A stretch of DNA of 30,000 nucleotides from Chrysomallon squamiferum (taxonomy: Eukaryota > Mollusca > Gastropoda > Neomphalida > Peltospiridae). The stretch lies in assembly GCA_012295275.1 (NCBI GenBank), contig CM022675.1, positions 13,476,517 through 13,506,516 of the forward strand. The letters are read 5' to 3'. The position numbers and the translations under genes were made by a program. Shown piece by piece: positions 8,899-18,689 of this stretch. The stretch's first letter is position 1, and every line of letters begins with the position of its first letter. Below the pieces are notes generated by a model, which worked only from the letters and a program-made list of their open reading frames with translations, did no database searches and had not been told where the DNA came from.

Positions 8899-8965
<67 letters not shown>
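8899..8965 (+). repeat. (GA)n microsatellite, about 66 bp
   Basis: A pure GA run ends at a GCGCAC boundary. The Leu-Ser frame reading out of it on the minus strand continues into the adjacent CpG-rich block without any recognised domain. Confidence 0.97.
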
Positions 8966-8969
<4 letters not shown>

Positions 8970-8999
8970 CGCTAATTTAATTTCACATTGAAAGATTCT

Positions 9000-9160
9000 C
9001 TCATAGACGAACGTTATTTTACTGCTTGAGTGAAAGCGCCTTATCGCGAGTAAATCTGTATAATTCTTCACAGCGAGTTTGTTGGCAGGCGCGAGCTGCG
9101 CGAGACAGGCGCGTGACTCGGGGATCGGAGTGACGTCACGCGCCGTCAGCAACAAATGAA
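9000..9160. promoter_or_regulatory. CpG-rich island with consensus CRE
   Basis: This short block is clearly richer in G+C and CpG than its neighbours, for example around 9085-9150 with GGCAGGCGCGAGCTGCGCGA. It carries TGACGTCA at 9131-9138, immediately followed by CGCGCC. This resembles an unmethylated promoter-type island. No TATA box, exon or gene could be assigned. A stop-free minus-strand frame of about 64 residues spans it, but it shows no family features. Confidence 0.35.
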
Positions 9161-9213
9161 AGAGAAATCACTAAACAGTTCAACTAGAATAAAATAGGTA
9201 AGTACGTTGGCAG

Positions 9214-9388
9214 TGATGATGATGATGATGATGATGATGTATGTGTGTATTTGTGTGTATGGATGTATGTGTCTATGTATGTATATATGTATGTATGTAT
9301 GTATGTGCGTTTGTGAGTGTATCTCTATAGGTAGGTAGGTGTGTACGTATGTGTGTGTGTGTATATATATATATGTATATATACACAC

Positions 9389-9448
<60 letters not shown>
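9214..9448. repeat. (GAT)n, (GTAT)n and (TA)n repeats
   Basis: (GAT)n at about 9214-9239 is followed by degenerate GTAT/GTGT tetranucleotides (9236-9360) and TA-rich sequence ending in pure (TA)n at about 9410-9448. The sequence is potentially unstable and Z- or cruciform-prone. Confidence 0.95.
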
Positions 9449-9456
<8 letters not shown>

Positions 9457-10065
9457 TTGTGCTACGTTTTATTTTATTTTTTTTGTTTATAACTCATTGT
9501 TTTTATCCCCGTCGAACAATGTTTTGGTCGTTATTGTAAAGATTATAAATGAAAAGCCCCTTTTATTATCTTTCCCTACATCGATAAAGTTAGATACGTT
9601 CATGAGCGAACATATACATTTTTAAATGAATATTATAAAATTTAATTTCCAAATAAACAATTAATTTTAAGACTAGACAACAAAGAACAAACTTTAATAG
9701 CAGACATTTTATTTACTGTCTTTCAAAGAAGCAGGAGCCTTTTTGTTTAAGGTAATGTTTATTTTTAATTAGCTATTTATGTAATATTATGGTTAGTAAT
9801 ATTATTGTAAATAAGTATCTTATTGTTTTCTTTCTTGTCATTATTCTTATGTAATTTGTATTTATTTTAGTCTTACATTCACTGTTTTAAACACGAATTT
9901 AATTGTTTATCAGTTTACTTTTTAAGTATGGGTACTAAAATATGTTATGTGTTGGGTTGGATAACAATGTTATTTTATGATAGTAATGTATTATATCACG
10001 TGACACTTTAATAGAAAAATCAATTCAGTTAATTCATTGTACCAGTACTACAACTCTTACTATTA
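9449..10065. other. AT-rich unique segment, no gene
   Basis: This is AT-rich, non-repetitive DNA. TCACGTGAC at 9996-10004 is a palindromic bHLH-type motif. Nothing coding was recognised. Confidence 0.5.
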
Positions 10066-10415
10066 CAAAGAATAATAATAATGATAATAATTATGATGAT
10101 GATAATGATAATAATAATAAGTACAAAAATAATAACGATAAATATTATAATAACAATAATAATAATAATAATAATTGTAATAATAATAATAGTAACAATA
10201 GTAGTAATTATAATAATAATAATAACAATAATAATAATAGTAACAGTAGTAGTAGTAGTCGTAGTAGTTGTAGTAGTAGGAGGAAAACTGATAGCAGTAG
10301 TAGTAGTAGTAGTAGTAGTAGTAGAAGCGGTAACATAAAGTAGAGTAGTTGGAGATGTAGCAGTGAGAATAGTAAAGGAAGACGTAGTAGTAGACGTAAT
10401 AGTAATCATCGTCAT
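10066..10415. repeat. AAT/AGT trinucleotide domain
   Basis: Interrupted (AAT)n (about 10068-10240) changes gradually into (AGT)n (about 10238-10415). The 227-residue minus-strand open frame is Ile/Thr repeat plus unrelated flanking sequence, not a gene. Confidence 0.95.
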
Positions 10416-10428
10416 CATAACGTCATCT

Positions 10429-10820
10429 TTTTTTTTTTTTTTCTTTTTTTTTTCTTTTTTTCTCTTCATCTTTCTGATTTGTTCATTCTGAGGTAAGAGA
10501 GGACACTGGAATAAAAGAGATAAGAGTGAATCATCGCTCTGTGAGATCGTCGTGATTAGAAAAACCAAAACCAGACTCTTCCTGGTGTTCGGCGGCCTGG
10601 GTTGCCTGACATCAAACGCATTATCACTGGCGACCATGTTAAGTATGGAGTAAAAAATTTGATAAACGTAAAGACTGAGTGAAATAATGTGAAAACAAAC
10701 ACGTGTCTGCACAGAAGATAGCTCGGTTGAGTAACAGTGAAATGATGGATGGGTGAAAGGATAGGAGAAGGAGGAGTAGAAGAAGAAGATGACGAAGACG
10801 TTGAAGAAGAAGAAAAAAGG
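10429..10820. other. T-rich tract, unique segment, GAA-rich tract
   Basis: T-rich sequence runs from about 10429 to 10465. The unique stretch 10480-10750 contains GGCGGCCTGGG near 10591 and CACGTG at 10700-10705. A degenerate GAAGAA/GGAGAA tract lies at about 10765-10818. The minus-strand frame across 10480-10690 shows no recognisable domain. Confidence 0.5.
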
Positions 10821-10831
10821 AGTATGAGTTG

Positions 10832-10897
10832 TTGTTCCTATTATTATTGTTGTTGTTGTTGTTGTTGTTATTATTAATATTATTAATATTTTATATG

Positions 10898-10938
<41 letters not shown>

Positions 10939-11005
10939 CATCATTATTGCTATTGTTATTATTATTATTATTACTATTTTCTTCTATTGTTTTTTTCTTC
11001 TTCTT

Positions 11006-11036
<31 letters not shown>

Positions 11037-11130
11037 TTATTATTATTATTATTATTGCTGTTCTTGTTGTCGTTGTTGTTGTTGTTGTTTTAGTTGCTAT
11101 AACTATTATTATTGTTATTAGGAATGAATG
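10832..11130. repeat. GTT/ATT/CTT trinucleotide domain
   Basis: GTT (about 10848-10868), ATT (about 10900-10976), pure CTT (about 10998-11033), ATT (to about 11056) and GTT (about 11060-11090) follow each other. The unit changes while staying of the form NTT, as with single-base seeding of a new expansion. Confidence 0.95.
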
Positions 11131-11480
11131 AAGAAACGAAAGAAGAAAAGAAACGAAAAAAGGTTGAAAATATTTATATAAATAGTAACACGAAAGGTTA
11201 TAGCGTCAAAAAATTGATTTCCATATCCATATTTAAAATAATTCTTGTTAATGTCAAAAATCGAACAGAAAATCCGATTTTTTTCATAAAATACCGCCCA
11301 CATTATTTTCTTTCTACGACAAAAACCGATTTTCTACATTCGTTATCGGAAATCAGGGACAATTGCACTTCTACGGAAATAACGAACGTTTACGAAACAA
11401 ATCGAAATTAACCGAAGTGTTCCGAAGAAACAGAAATTTGTCAATTTATTAATAGTGATATTTTCAGTAATTCCAAACAT
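11131..11480. other. Unique CpG-containing segment, no gene
   Basis: Recurring short strings CCGATTTT, ATCGAA, CGGAAAT and AACGAACG occur at about 11200-11430, without a fixed period. A 99-residue + frame opens inside the upstream repeat. It shows no known domain. Confidence 0.45.
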
Positions 11481-11494
11481 CGTTAAGAAATATT

Positions 11495-11690
11495 TTGGCT
11501 CCCTTCTTGCCTTCCTTCGTTCCTTTCTTTCTGTTGTCTTTCGTTCTTTCTTACTTTCTATTTTTTAACTCATTATTTCACTGGTTCATTCATTATTTCT
11601 TTCATTCATTCATTTGTTCATTTATTAATTCTTCAATCTTTCTTTCACTCGTTCATTCACTCCATTCATTACTCTAATTTCGTATCTTTA
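11495..11690. repeat. Degenerate CTTT/TTCA tetranucleotide repeat
   Basis: CTTCCTTC/CTTT units pass into ATTC/TTCA units. The Phe/Ser/His-rich frame here derives from the repeat. Confidence 0.8.
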
Positions 11691-11699
11691 TTTGATATT

Positions 11700-12400
11700 T
11701 AATTATATTACTCATTTACTACCCAAACGCATTTGATTATACACATATACATTACATAAATAAATTAAAAAAAAACAATAATAAAAATAATGAAAGACAA
11801 ACAAAAATGCATTACTTGAAAGAACATTCAGAGAAGCATAAAATAAATACTTTTAAAACTTAGATAATTATTCCGAAATTAGAAAAGTCAAAAGAAGAGT
11901 TTAAATCTGTAGAAATGTTTAAATCAGTGTCAAAACGAACTGGGCCTCTTACCCAGTCAGTAACCGACAGTAAAACCTTTTACTGCCAGTTAAAATTCGG
12001 CTGCAGATTACTAAATATATTTAAATATTAACATCAAACGGAGAAATATCTGCAGAAGAAGGTTTTTTTTCTGCTACATGTACTCATAATGGTTGCTGTT
12101 AAAAGCAGAAATATCGTTTAATGCTTAAAGAGAAAGAAATCTTTTTGCTGGTTAAATATAATTTAGTGCTCACAGCAAAGAAGACTCGTAAAGAAATAAA
12201 TGGTTTACATCTAATAACATTTCTGTTTTCTTCTTTGCTTTTCTTACTTATTTTTAGTTTGTGTCGTTTGCAAACTGAATTTTTTATTTATGTTTTTTTT
12301 AAAATTTTTTTTGTTATTATTATTTTTTTAAGATAATAATAAAATAAGAAATAGTCAGTTAGGCTCTCTTTCTCCATCCTTATTTCATACTGTTACTCAT

Positions 12401-12403
<3 letters not shown>
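11700..12403. other. AT-rich unique segment, no gene
   Basis: No tandem repeat exceeds a few units. GGTTTTACTGTCGGTTACTG-like inverted words occur near 11953-11990 (ACAGTAAAA...TTTTACTG). A 71-residue hydrophobic frame at 12121-12336 lacks any family signature and is rich in Phe/Leu from T runs. Confidence 0.45.

Positions 12404-12493
<90 letters not shown>
12404..12493 (-). repeat. (CT)n microsatellite, about 90 bp
   Basis: A pure CT run on the + strand continues as degenerate CTCT/CTGT to about 12533. Confidence 0.97.
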
Positions 12494-12496
<3 letters not shown>

Positions 12497-12533
12497 AGTC
12501 TCTCTCTCTGTATCTGTCTGTCTCTGTTTCTCT

Positions 12534-12775
12534 AGCGAAAACTTAACACGTTAATTTTCACTGAAGCAAAAAATCGTCTGTTTGCTAAATTATTTTTCTG
12601 CATGATTTCCTAGGACTGACCTAAAAGTGGAGATGTCTGTGATATTTATCTTAGACGATTCTGGCAGAGTCTTGAACAAAGAAAAATTAAAGATTGGCAT
12701 TACGTTATCTTATATGTATGATACATCAGACAGGAGAAACATCAAACACTTCGTTTTAAGGTTTATAATTATATA
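12534..12775. other. Short unique segment, no gene
   Basis: Non-repetitive DNA between the CT tract and the GAA/AGT domain contains TGACCTAAA at about 12617-12625. No coding signal was seen. Confidence 0.4.
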
Positions 12776-12779
12776 GCTA

Positions 12780-13535
12780 AAGAAGAAGAAGAAGAAAGGA
12801 ACAAAAACGAAGAAGAAAAAAAAATTAAAAAGAAGATAACAATAATGACGATGATGAAGAAGAAAGAGTAAAATAAGATGATGCTGATGATCTAAAAGAA
12901 AAGTAATAGCGATCGTAATAGCAATCATGATTGTAATAGTGCAATTAGTAATAATAAGTGATAGTAACAGTACAGCGATTAGAACAGTATAATAGCTATT
13001 GTAAAAGTAGTAGTAGTAGATATAGCAGTAACAGTCGTAGTCGTAGTATCTATGGCAAAAGTGGTAGTAGTAGTAACTATGATAGTAGTAGTAGTTGAGT
13101 AAAATAACAGCTGTGGTAGCAGAAGTAGTAATCATGGTAATAGTAAAGATATCAGTAGCAGCAACAACAATTGTAATAGTACTAGTTATTTTGTTGTTCT
13201 ATTGGTGGTGTCGATTGTAGTTGTAGTAATAGTAGTAGTAGTAGTAATAGCAGTAGTAGTTTTGATTTTGGTAGTAATGGTGGTTGTGGTAGTAATAGTA
13301 GTAGCAGAAGTAGTAGTAGTATAATAGCAGTAGTAGTAGTAGAAGTAGCAATTGCAGTGTTTTAGTAGTAGTAGTAGTAGCAGCAGCAGTTGTGGGGATT
13401 TTGGTAGTAATGGTGGTGGTGGTACCTATCGTAGTAATAGTAAAAATAGTAGTAATAGTAGTAGTAGTAGTAGTAATAATTGTTGGAACTATTACATTTG
13501 TAGACTAATAGCAGCAGCAGAACTAGTAGTAGTGA
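12780..13535. repeat. Large GAA then AGT trinucleotide domain
   Basis: GAAGAA (about 12780-12870) changes to ATGATG and then to interrupted (AGT)n with GTA, GCA and GGT variants over about 600 bp. Tyr/Ser/Asn-rich frames are repeat translations. On the minus strand the array begins right after a GGTTTGATCCC string (about 13547-13557), a near B box. This would fit an AGT array seeded from a tRNA-SINE tail. Confidence 0.9.
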
Positions 13536-13619
13536 TATCAGTAATTATAGGGATCAAACCGCGAGAAAAATTATTCAAGAAGATAAAATATAAACGTTTC
13601 TATTTTAAACTGCTGTTGT

Positions 13620-13800
13620 TGTATTTTTAAACATTTCGCCGTTCAAGAAATTGCTGCAGAGTAATAAACGTGGCTACGTGCACTGATTTACTGCAGTTTC
13701 TAACTGTCCTTGCCCTACGTCACCCGCAGCGCCATCTATCAGCATACTGTCTAACTTCCGGTTGTAGCGTTCGAAAGTTCAAAAGTATGAGGAACTTTTA
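13620..13800. promoter_or_regulatory. Candidate regulatory island (CTCF-like, ETS)
   Basis: Non-repetitive, CpG-containing DNA. On the minus strand TAGATGGCGCT (13728-13738) matches the 11-position CTCF core YAGRKGGCRSY. ACTTCCGGTT at 13754-13763 is a consensus ETS/GABP site. TACGTCAC at about 13716-13723 is a CRE-like site. The combination is typical of promoters and insulators in other animals. No transcript start is visible. Confidence 0.35.
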
Positions 13801-13834
13801 ATCTTTTTCATTTTTATTTATTTATTTTTTTAGA

Positions 13835-13897
13835 TTTTTTTTTTTTTTTTTTTTTTAGAGATATGTAATAAGAAAATTATTGTGAAATAAGAAGAAG

Positions 13898-13927
<30 letters not shown>
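13835..13927. repeat. Poly(T) and poly(A) in inverted arrangement
   Basis: About 22 Ts (13835-13856) and about 30 As (13898-13927) are separated by 41 bp. The pair could form a T:A hairpin or snap-back RNA. Homopolymer lengths may be unreliable. Confidence 0.9.
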
Positions 13928-13928
<1 letters not shown>

Positions 13929-14200
13929 AAATTTAATAAAAGGTCATTACTGCAAACAAATGAGTAATACGGCTTGAATAGTTCTGTGTAAAACAATTTA
14001 AATGACTGTTATTATCATTTCGCTGCATGTTTGAAGATGTTGAAACCTCTGATCCGACGTCTTTCACTTTGTCATCATTTACAAACTAGAGATGTAGTCG
14101 TAGTTTCAAAAGACACGGAACCTGGTCGTTATGAAAGTGGTCGCAATTATACGTAATCACAATTTTCAGGTTTACGTTTTATTTCTTTTTCTCTTTTTCA
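13928..14200. other. Unique segment, no gene
   Basis: AGGTCA lies near 13942 and moderately CpG-containing DNA at 14030-14160. No exon or RNA gene was recognised. Confidence 0.45.
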
Positions 14201-14329
14201 TCTTTTTTCATTCTTTTCTTCTGTAATTTTTTTTTCCCTTTACTTCTTTTCTTTTCTTAAGAGATTTTTTTTTTTTCTTATTCTTCATATTATCTTTAAA
14301 TTTTTTTTTGTTGTTCTGTGCTGTATTAA

Positions 14330-14695
14330 ATGCATACATGGATACACAAACAGACAGACACAGAAATTTAGATACACATACCCGCTCATATTTATACGTA
14401 TACGCGGGTATTTTCTCACACATTCTGAAATAACTACACAAATACAACATGAAACTGTCCTCTTACAAAATTTATATATATCTACACACAGAGAGACACA
14501 CACATACACACAAACACGCAGTAACATGGAGCACACACACACAATCACATATACACGTACAGACACCAACACATACATACAAACACAAATATATACTCGC
14601 AGTTTTATACACACGTGCATACACAAACATACACATGCAAACGTATACACAAAATAAATACACACACACATAAACACGCACACACTTACAGAGAA
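14330..14695. repeat. CA-rich degenerate repeat block
   Basis: ACAC, ACAT and ACAG units without a fixed longer period form about 350 bp of mostly alternating purine-pyrimidine sequence. Cys/Val/Tyr-rich minus-strand frames come from it. Confidence 0.9.
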
Positions 14696-14699
14696 GTCA

Positions 14700-15225
14700 G
14701 AAAGATTTGTGTAATAATATAATACCCTGTTTCACTATTTGACTGTTTCATATTTCAGTTGTAACTCACTTAAGAGATAATTCTCAACAAACTCTGAATT
14801 TTATTCCTTCTGAGTAGTCGACCAATTACTGTAACAGGTTAAGTCCGGACTTAGTAAGACGAAACTAATTTAATAACGAGATCGTAAAGATTATTATACA
14901 CACCTGCTCAATCTGCACCTGTCAGTCAGGTATTTTACCTGTCTGTCAATGCACGTGCTGAGTGTAATGCAATGTAAAAGAACCGGATTGAAGAGACGAG
15001 CGACGCGTGTTCGGTTCTCGTTAGAAGACTGTTGAAGTTTTAACAAGTTTGCGTTAGACTACTGGATTATTTTCAACCATCAGTTAGATATGTGTTTTAT
15101 TGTAATGTGTAAAGCTGCTACAAAAGATTTCATGGTTGCTAAGGAGAAAAACAAAACACAGTGACGCAATGGAAGCAGCGCTGGTTTCGTTTATAATACG
15201 TCATCGATATTCTCATATGTAATCA
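14700..15225. promoter_or_regulatory. Unique island with E-box cluster and bZIP sites
   Basis: CACCTG at 14901-14906 and 14916-14921, CAGGTA at 14927-14932 and TACCTG at 14936-14941 form four Snail/ZEB-type E2 boxes in 41 bp. The last two form a perfect inverted repeat with a TTT centre. CACGTG lies at 14952-14957, and TGACGCAAT (an ATF/C/EBP composite-type site) at 15162-15170. A 14-bp palindrome, TAAGTCCGGACTTA, lies at 14840-14853. There is no open frame or gene. The regulatory role is inferred from motifs only. Confidence 0.3.
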
Positions 15226-15460
15226 GTATTTAAAAAAAAAAAAAAAAAAATATATATAATTAACATATAAAATACACTGAGGTCAGATTAAACAATAATG
15301 AGTTTTTTTTTTCGTTCATGTACGAGTCGATTACGATAGCAACATAATTTAATGACGTCATAATGGCTTGTCGCTTAAATATACATAAATAAAGACAGAA
15401 ATAAATTAAATAAACATAGCAATAGAATGCAATATAAATCATCATCATCATCATCAAGCA
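15226..15460. other. Poly(A), CRE palindrome and (ATC)n
   Basis: Poly(A) lies at about 15232-15250 and TGACGTCA at 15353-15360, within an ATGACGTCAT palindrome. A short (ATC)n run lies at about 15437-15455. No gene was found. Confidence 0.7.
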
Positions 15461-15739
15461 AAAAAATAAAGAAGAGAAGTCTTTTGCCGTGAACTTTAAG
15501 ATGGAGTTTCCAAGGCAGTATGAAGAAGAACGCTAAGTAAATAACTCGAATAACTACAAATGTGAGATGATAAAACCGATTTCTCGTCAGTAAATAATCT
15601 CTTATCTAAACCAACTTGACAGAACAGAAATTATTTCTGTATTTCACGACCTTCCCTCAGTCTCGTTATTTTTCTCTAGAATTTTAGTTTTCGCAAAAAT
15701 GCAGATATGAAACAGAATCAATGTTTAATATGGTTTTAT

Positions 15740-15740
<1 letters not shown>
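15461..15740. other. Unique segment, no gene
   Basis: AT-rich, non-repetitive DNA leads up to the GA tract. Nothing was recognised. Confidence 0.4.

Positions 15741-15817
<77 letters not shown>
15741..15817 (+). repeat. (GA)n microsatellite, about 77 bp
   Basis: A pure AG run without interruptions. Confidence 0.98.
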
Positions 15818-15820
<3 letters not shown>

Positions 15821-16380
15821 ATATGTATACATCCACACATTACGCTAAGTACTAGAATCTAAAGAACAGATACGAGAGTGATAATTATAGAAAACAACAA
15901 CAACAAAAACTTCCAGTGACATTTTCAGACTTCTTAAAGTGCACATAGCTGATAAGATAGCAATGAACATTAATAAAACAAAATGAAATTGAAATTCTGA
16001 AACTTATGAAATAATCGTCACATAAATGTGTTTTAGATGATAAGGTTGAAGTAAAAACCTGATTCAGAAAAGCATTAGAGTTTCTTATCAGCTTTATGGT
16101 TATTTTATTTGTGTATGTTTTAAAAAAAAAAATAAACAGTGTAAGTAAGTTAGAGAATAAAAACGAACGAATAAAGAAACAAACAAATAAGTAAAGAAAT
16201 AAACAAAAATAATACACTGATGAATAAATAAATAAAATGAAACAAACAGACCAACAAATAAGTAAATAAATAAAGAACAAACAAACAAACGAATAGACAA
16301 AAAAACAAATAAAAAAAAATAAATAAAAACAAAACAAAACAAAACAAAACAAAACAAACAAAACAAACATTTCTAAACAG
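15818..16380. repeat. Unique lead-in then AAAT/AAAC tetranucleotide block
   Basis: 15818-16120 is AT-rich unique DNA. From about 16125 to 16375 the sequence is a mosaic of AAAT, AAAC, AACA and AAAAC units, ending in pure (AAAAC)n at about 16326-16360. The Phe/Leu/Cys-rich minus-strand frames up to 192 residues translate this repeat. Confidence 0.85.
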
Positions 16381-16650
16381 TTAGAAGAAAAGGGGAAAAT
16401 ATGAACTAAAAATACGAAATAATTATAAGATCTTTTTCTTAAGTTTTGATCGAAGATAACCACATCAATGGAGCATGTTTGAATTATATCGTTTAACTGA
16501 ATCTCGGAGATCTCCGAGTGAACCGAAACAACCCGAGCGAAGTCAAACTATTAACGAAAATAATGATACGCTTAAAACGTTATCGTTCAACACCAGTCTA
16601 ATGTAGATGTGCAGACGACAGGTGGAAATTAGATTGCGGTGTACGAAATA
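16381..16650. other. Unique segment with 16-bp palindrome
   Basis: CTCGGAGATCTCCGAG at 16503-16518 is a perfect palindrome in an otherwise unremarkable, mildly CpG-containing stretch. One 16-bp palindrome is roughly expected by chance in 30 kb, though a GC-rich one is less likely. No gene was found. Confidence 0.5.
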
Positions 16651-16654
16651 TAAA

Positions 16655-16761
16655 TAAAATAAATAAATAAATAAATAAATAATAGGAATATGTGAACAAC
16701 GAAGAAAATATGTATGTATTTATTTATTTATTTATTATTGACCATGATGATGATAATGATA

Positions 16762-16797
<36 letters not shown>

Positions 16798-16807
16798 TTT
16801 TATTATA

Positions 16808-16839
<32 letters not shown>

Positions 16840-16850
16840 CATCATTATTA
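16655..16850. repeat. (AAAT)n, (TTTA)n and (ATT)n arrays
   Basis: AAAT units (about 16655-16681), TTTA (about 16715-16738) and ATT (about 16765-16850), with a TAT/TTT interruption near 16797-16806. Confidence 0.95.
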
Positions 16851-17405
16851 TTAAAAATTGAAGATTTAAATAAAATGAATAATGAAAAATAAAAATACTA
16901 ATGTATTAATTCGGGAACGTGTATCTGCCAGTTACGTCACATTTTATCTTCTTCTTAAACGTCTGTGAAATGTACATAAAGTCTGACCTAAATGTCAAGT
17001 GAATGACGTAACACAGTCAACGTAACATTAATAAAATATTACGTTTTATAGCAGGAGTCAAAATTTAATGAACAAAGCCATGAATATAATGTTCAATAAG
17101 AAGTTTATTTTTAATGATCAGCAGAAAAAAAAAAAAAAAATGGAAAAGAAATATGTAATAATCTGCGCATGCGTTTTTTTCCCCATGTGTGTCTCGGAGA
17201 CATAATGGTGTGTTTGAATGTGTAATAAAAATAATATTACATCTGTTATCAATACATATTACTTTTATAACCCTCCTGTCAGATAATGGTTACATAGAAT
17301 TTTGCACAAATCAATACAAATTGTGTTCTGCTAGAGCAATATATACGTTTGTTTTATTGTGGGTTATTTTTTGTTGGTTTTTGGTTCTTTTCTTTCTTTG
17401 TTTCT
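16851..17405. other. Unique segment with CRE-like and NRF1-like motifs
   Basis: TTACGTCA lies at 16932-16939, TGACGTAA at 17004-17011 and TGCGCATGCG at 17164-17173 (the NRF1 palindromic core). TGTCTCGGAGACA at 17190-17202 is an odd-length palindrome. A 72-residue + frame at 17189-17407 has a hydrophobic C-terminus from T runs and no recognised family. Confidence 0.4.
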
Positions 17406-17409
17406 AATG

Positions 17410-18043
<634 letters not shown>

Positions 18044-18049
18044 TATCTC

Positions 18050-18460
18050 AAAGATCGGTATTAGCTGCGCAGCTGATATTACATGGACATTACTAGACTA
18101 ACTTCTGTATCAGGACGTAATTGAATTAGTTTATCTGGAGATTTCGCTTCTTCACAGAGTTCACTGATCCGGACGATTCTGCAGGAAATCTCTCCAACAC
18201 ATCGCGGTGTCGTCTGCCACTAATACCAGCAAACCAGTGCAGCCGAGTCGCAAATTAGCGCGTGTCCAAATCGAATTGGCGAGAGTTCGCCGAGCGGAAT
18301 TTGCCGATTTGCGACGTTTCGTGGAAAAACGAAAGACGAGTAATTGAAAAGACGAGTCTTTGTGAAGCTATTTTGAAGAAGTCGTGAACCGTCGAGACCG
18401 TTTATTTTTGTTTGAATAGTGATCACTAGTAAGTAGAAATGACGTAAAGGTTTATTTTAG
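18050..18460. other. GC-richer unique island with nested dyads
   Basis: This stretch has noticeably more G+C and CpG than its surroundings. GTCGCAAAT (18247-18255) and ATTTGCGAC (18307-18315) form an outer inverted repeat. An inner hairpin GGCGAGAGTTCGCC lies at 18278-18291. TGACGTAA lies at 18440-18447. A 68-residue minus-strand frame (18220-18426) is the least repeat-like open frame in the window, but I recognise no domain. It could be a non-coding exon, a small unknown ORF, a decayed element or a regulatory island. Confidence 0.35.
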
Positions 18461-18463
18461 TTT

Positions 18464-18625
18464 AGTAGTAGTAGCAGCAGTAGTCGTAGTAGTAGTAGCA
18501 GTAGTAGCAGTAGTGATATTAGCAGTAGTAGTAGCAGTAGTAGCAGCAGCAGTCGTATTAGTAGTAGCAGCAGTAGTAGTAGTAGTGATATTAGCAGTAG
18601 TGGTAGCAGTTTGGAACTAGTGTTA
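18464..18625. repeat. (AGT/AGC)n trinucleotide array
   Basis: AGTAGTAGC units carry repeated GTGATATTAGC insertions at about 18511 and 18587, indicating a longer period of roughly 75 bp from internal duplication. Confidence 0.9.
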
Positions 18626-18689
18626 GTAACGGCAGTGCAGTTGTAGTAGAAATAAGATTAGCAGTAATAATGAAAACGTTGAAGATGTA

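Noticed and set aside
10029-10712. 227-residue minus-strand open frame, the longest in the window
   Set aside because: Most of it is Ile/Thr/Val from AAT/AGT triplets and Lys from a T run. The 60-residue non-repeat start shows no recognisable family or start-site context.
15885-16463. 192-residue Phe/Leu/Cys-rich frame resembling a membrane protein
   Set aside because: The hydrophobicity comes from AAAT/AAAC tetranucleotides read on the minus strand. Neighbouring frames show the same composition shifted.
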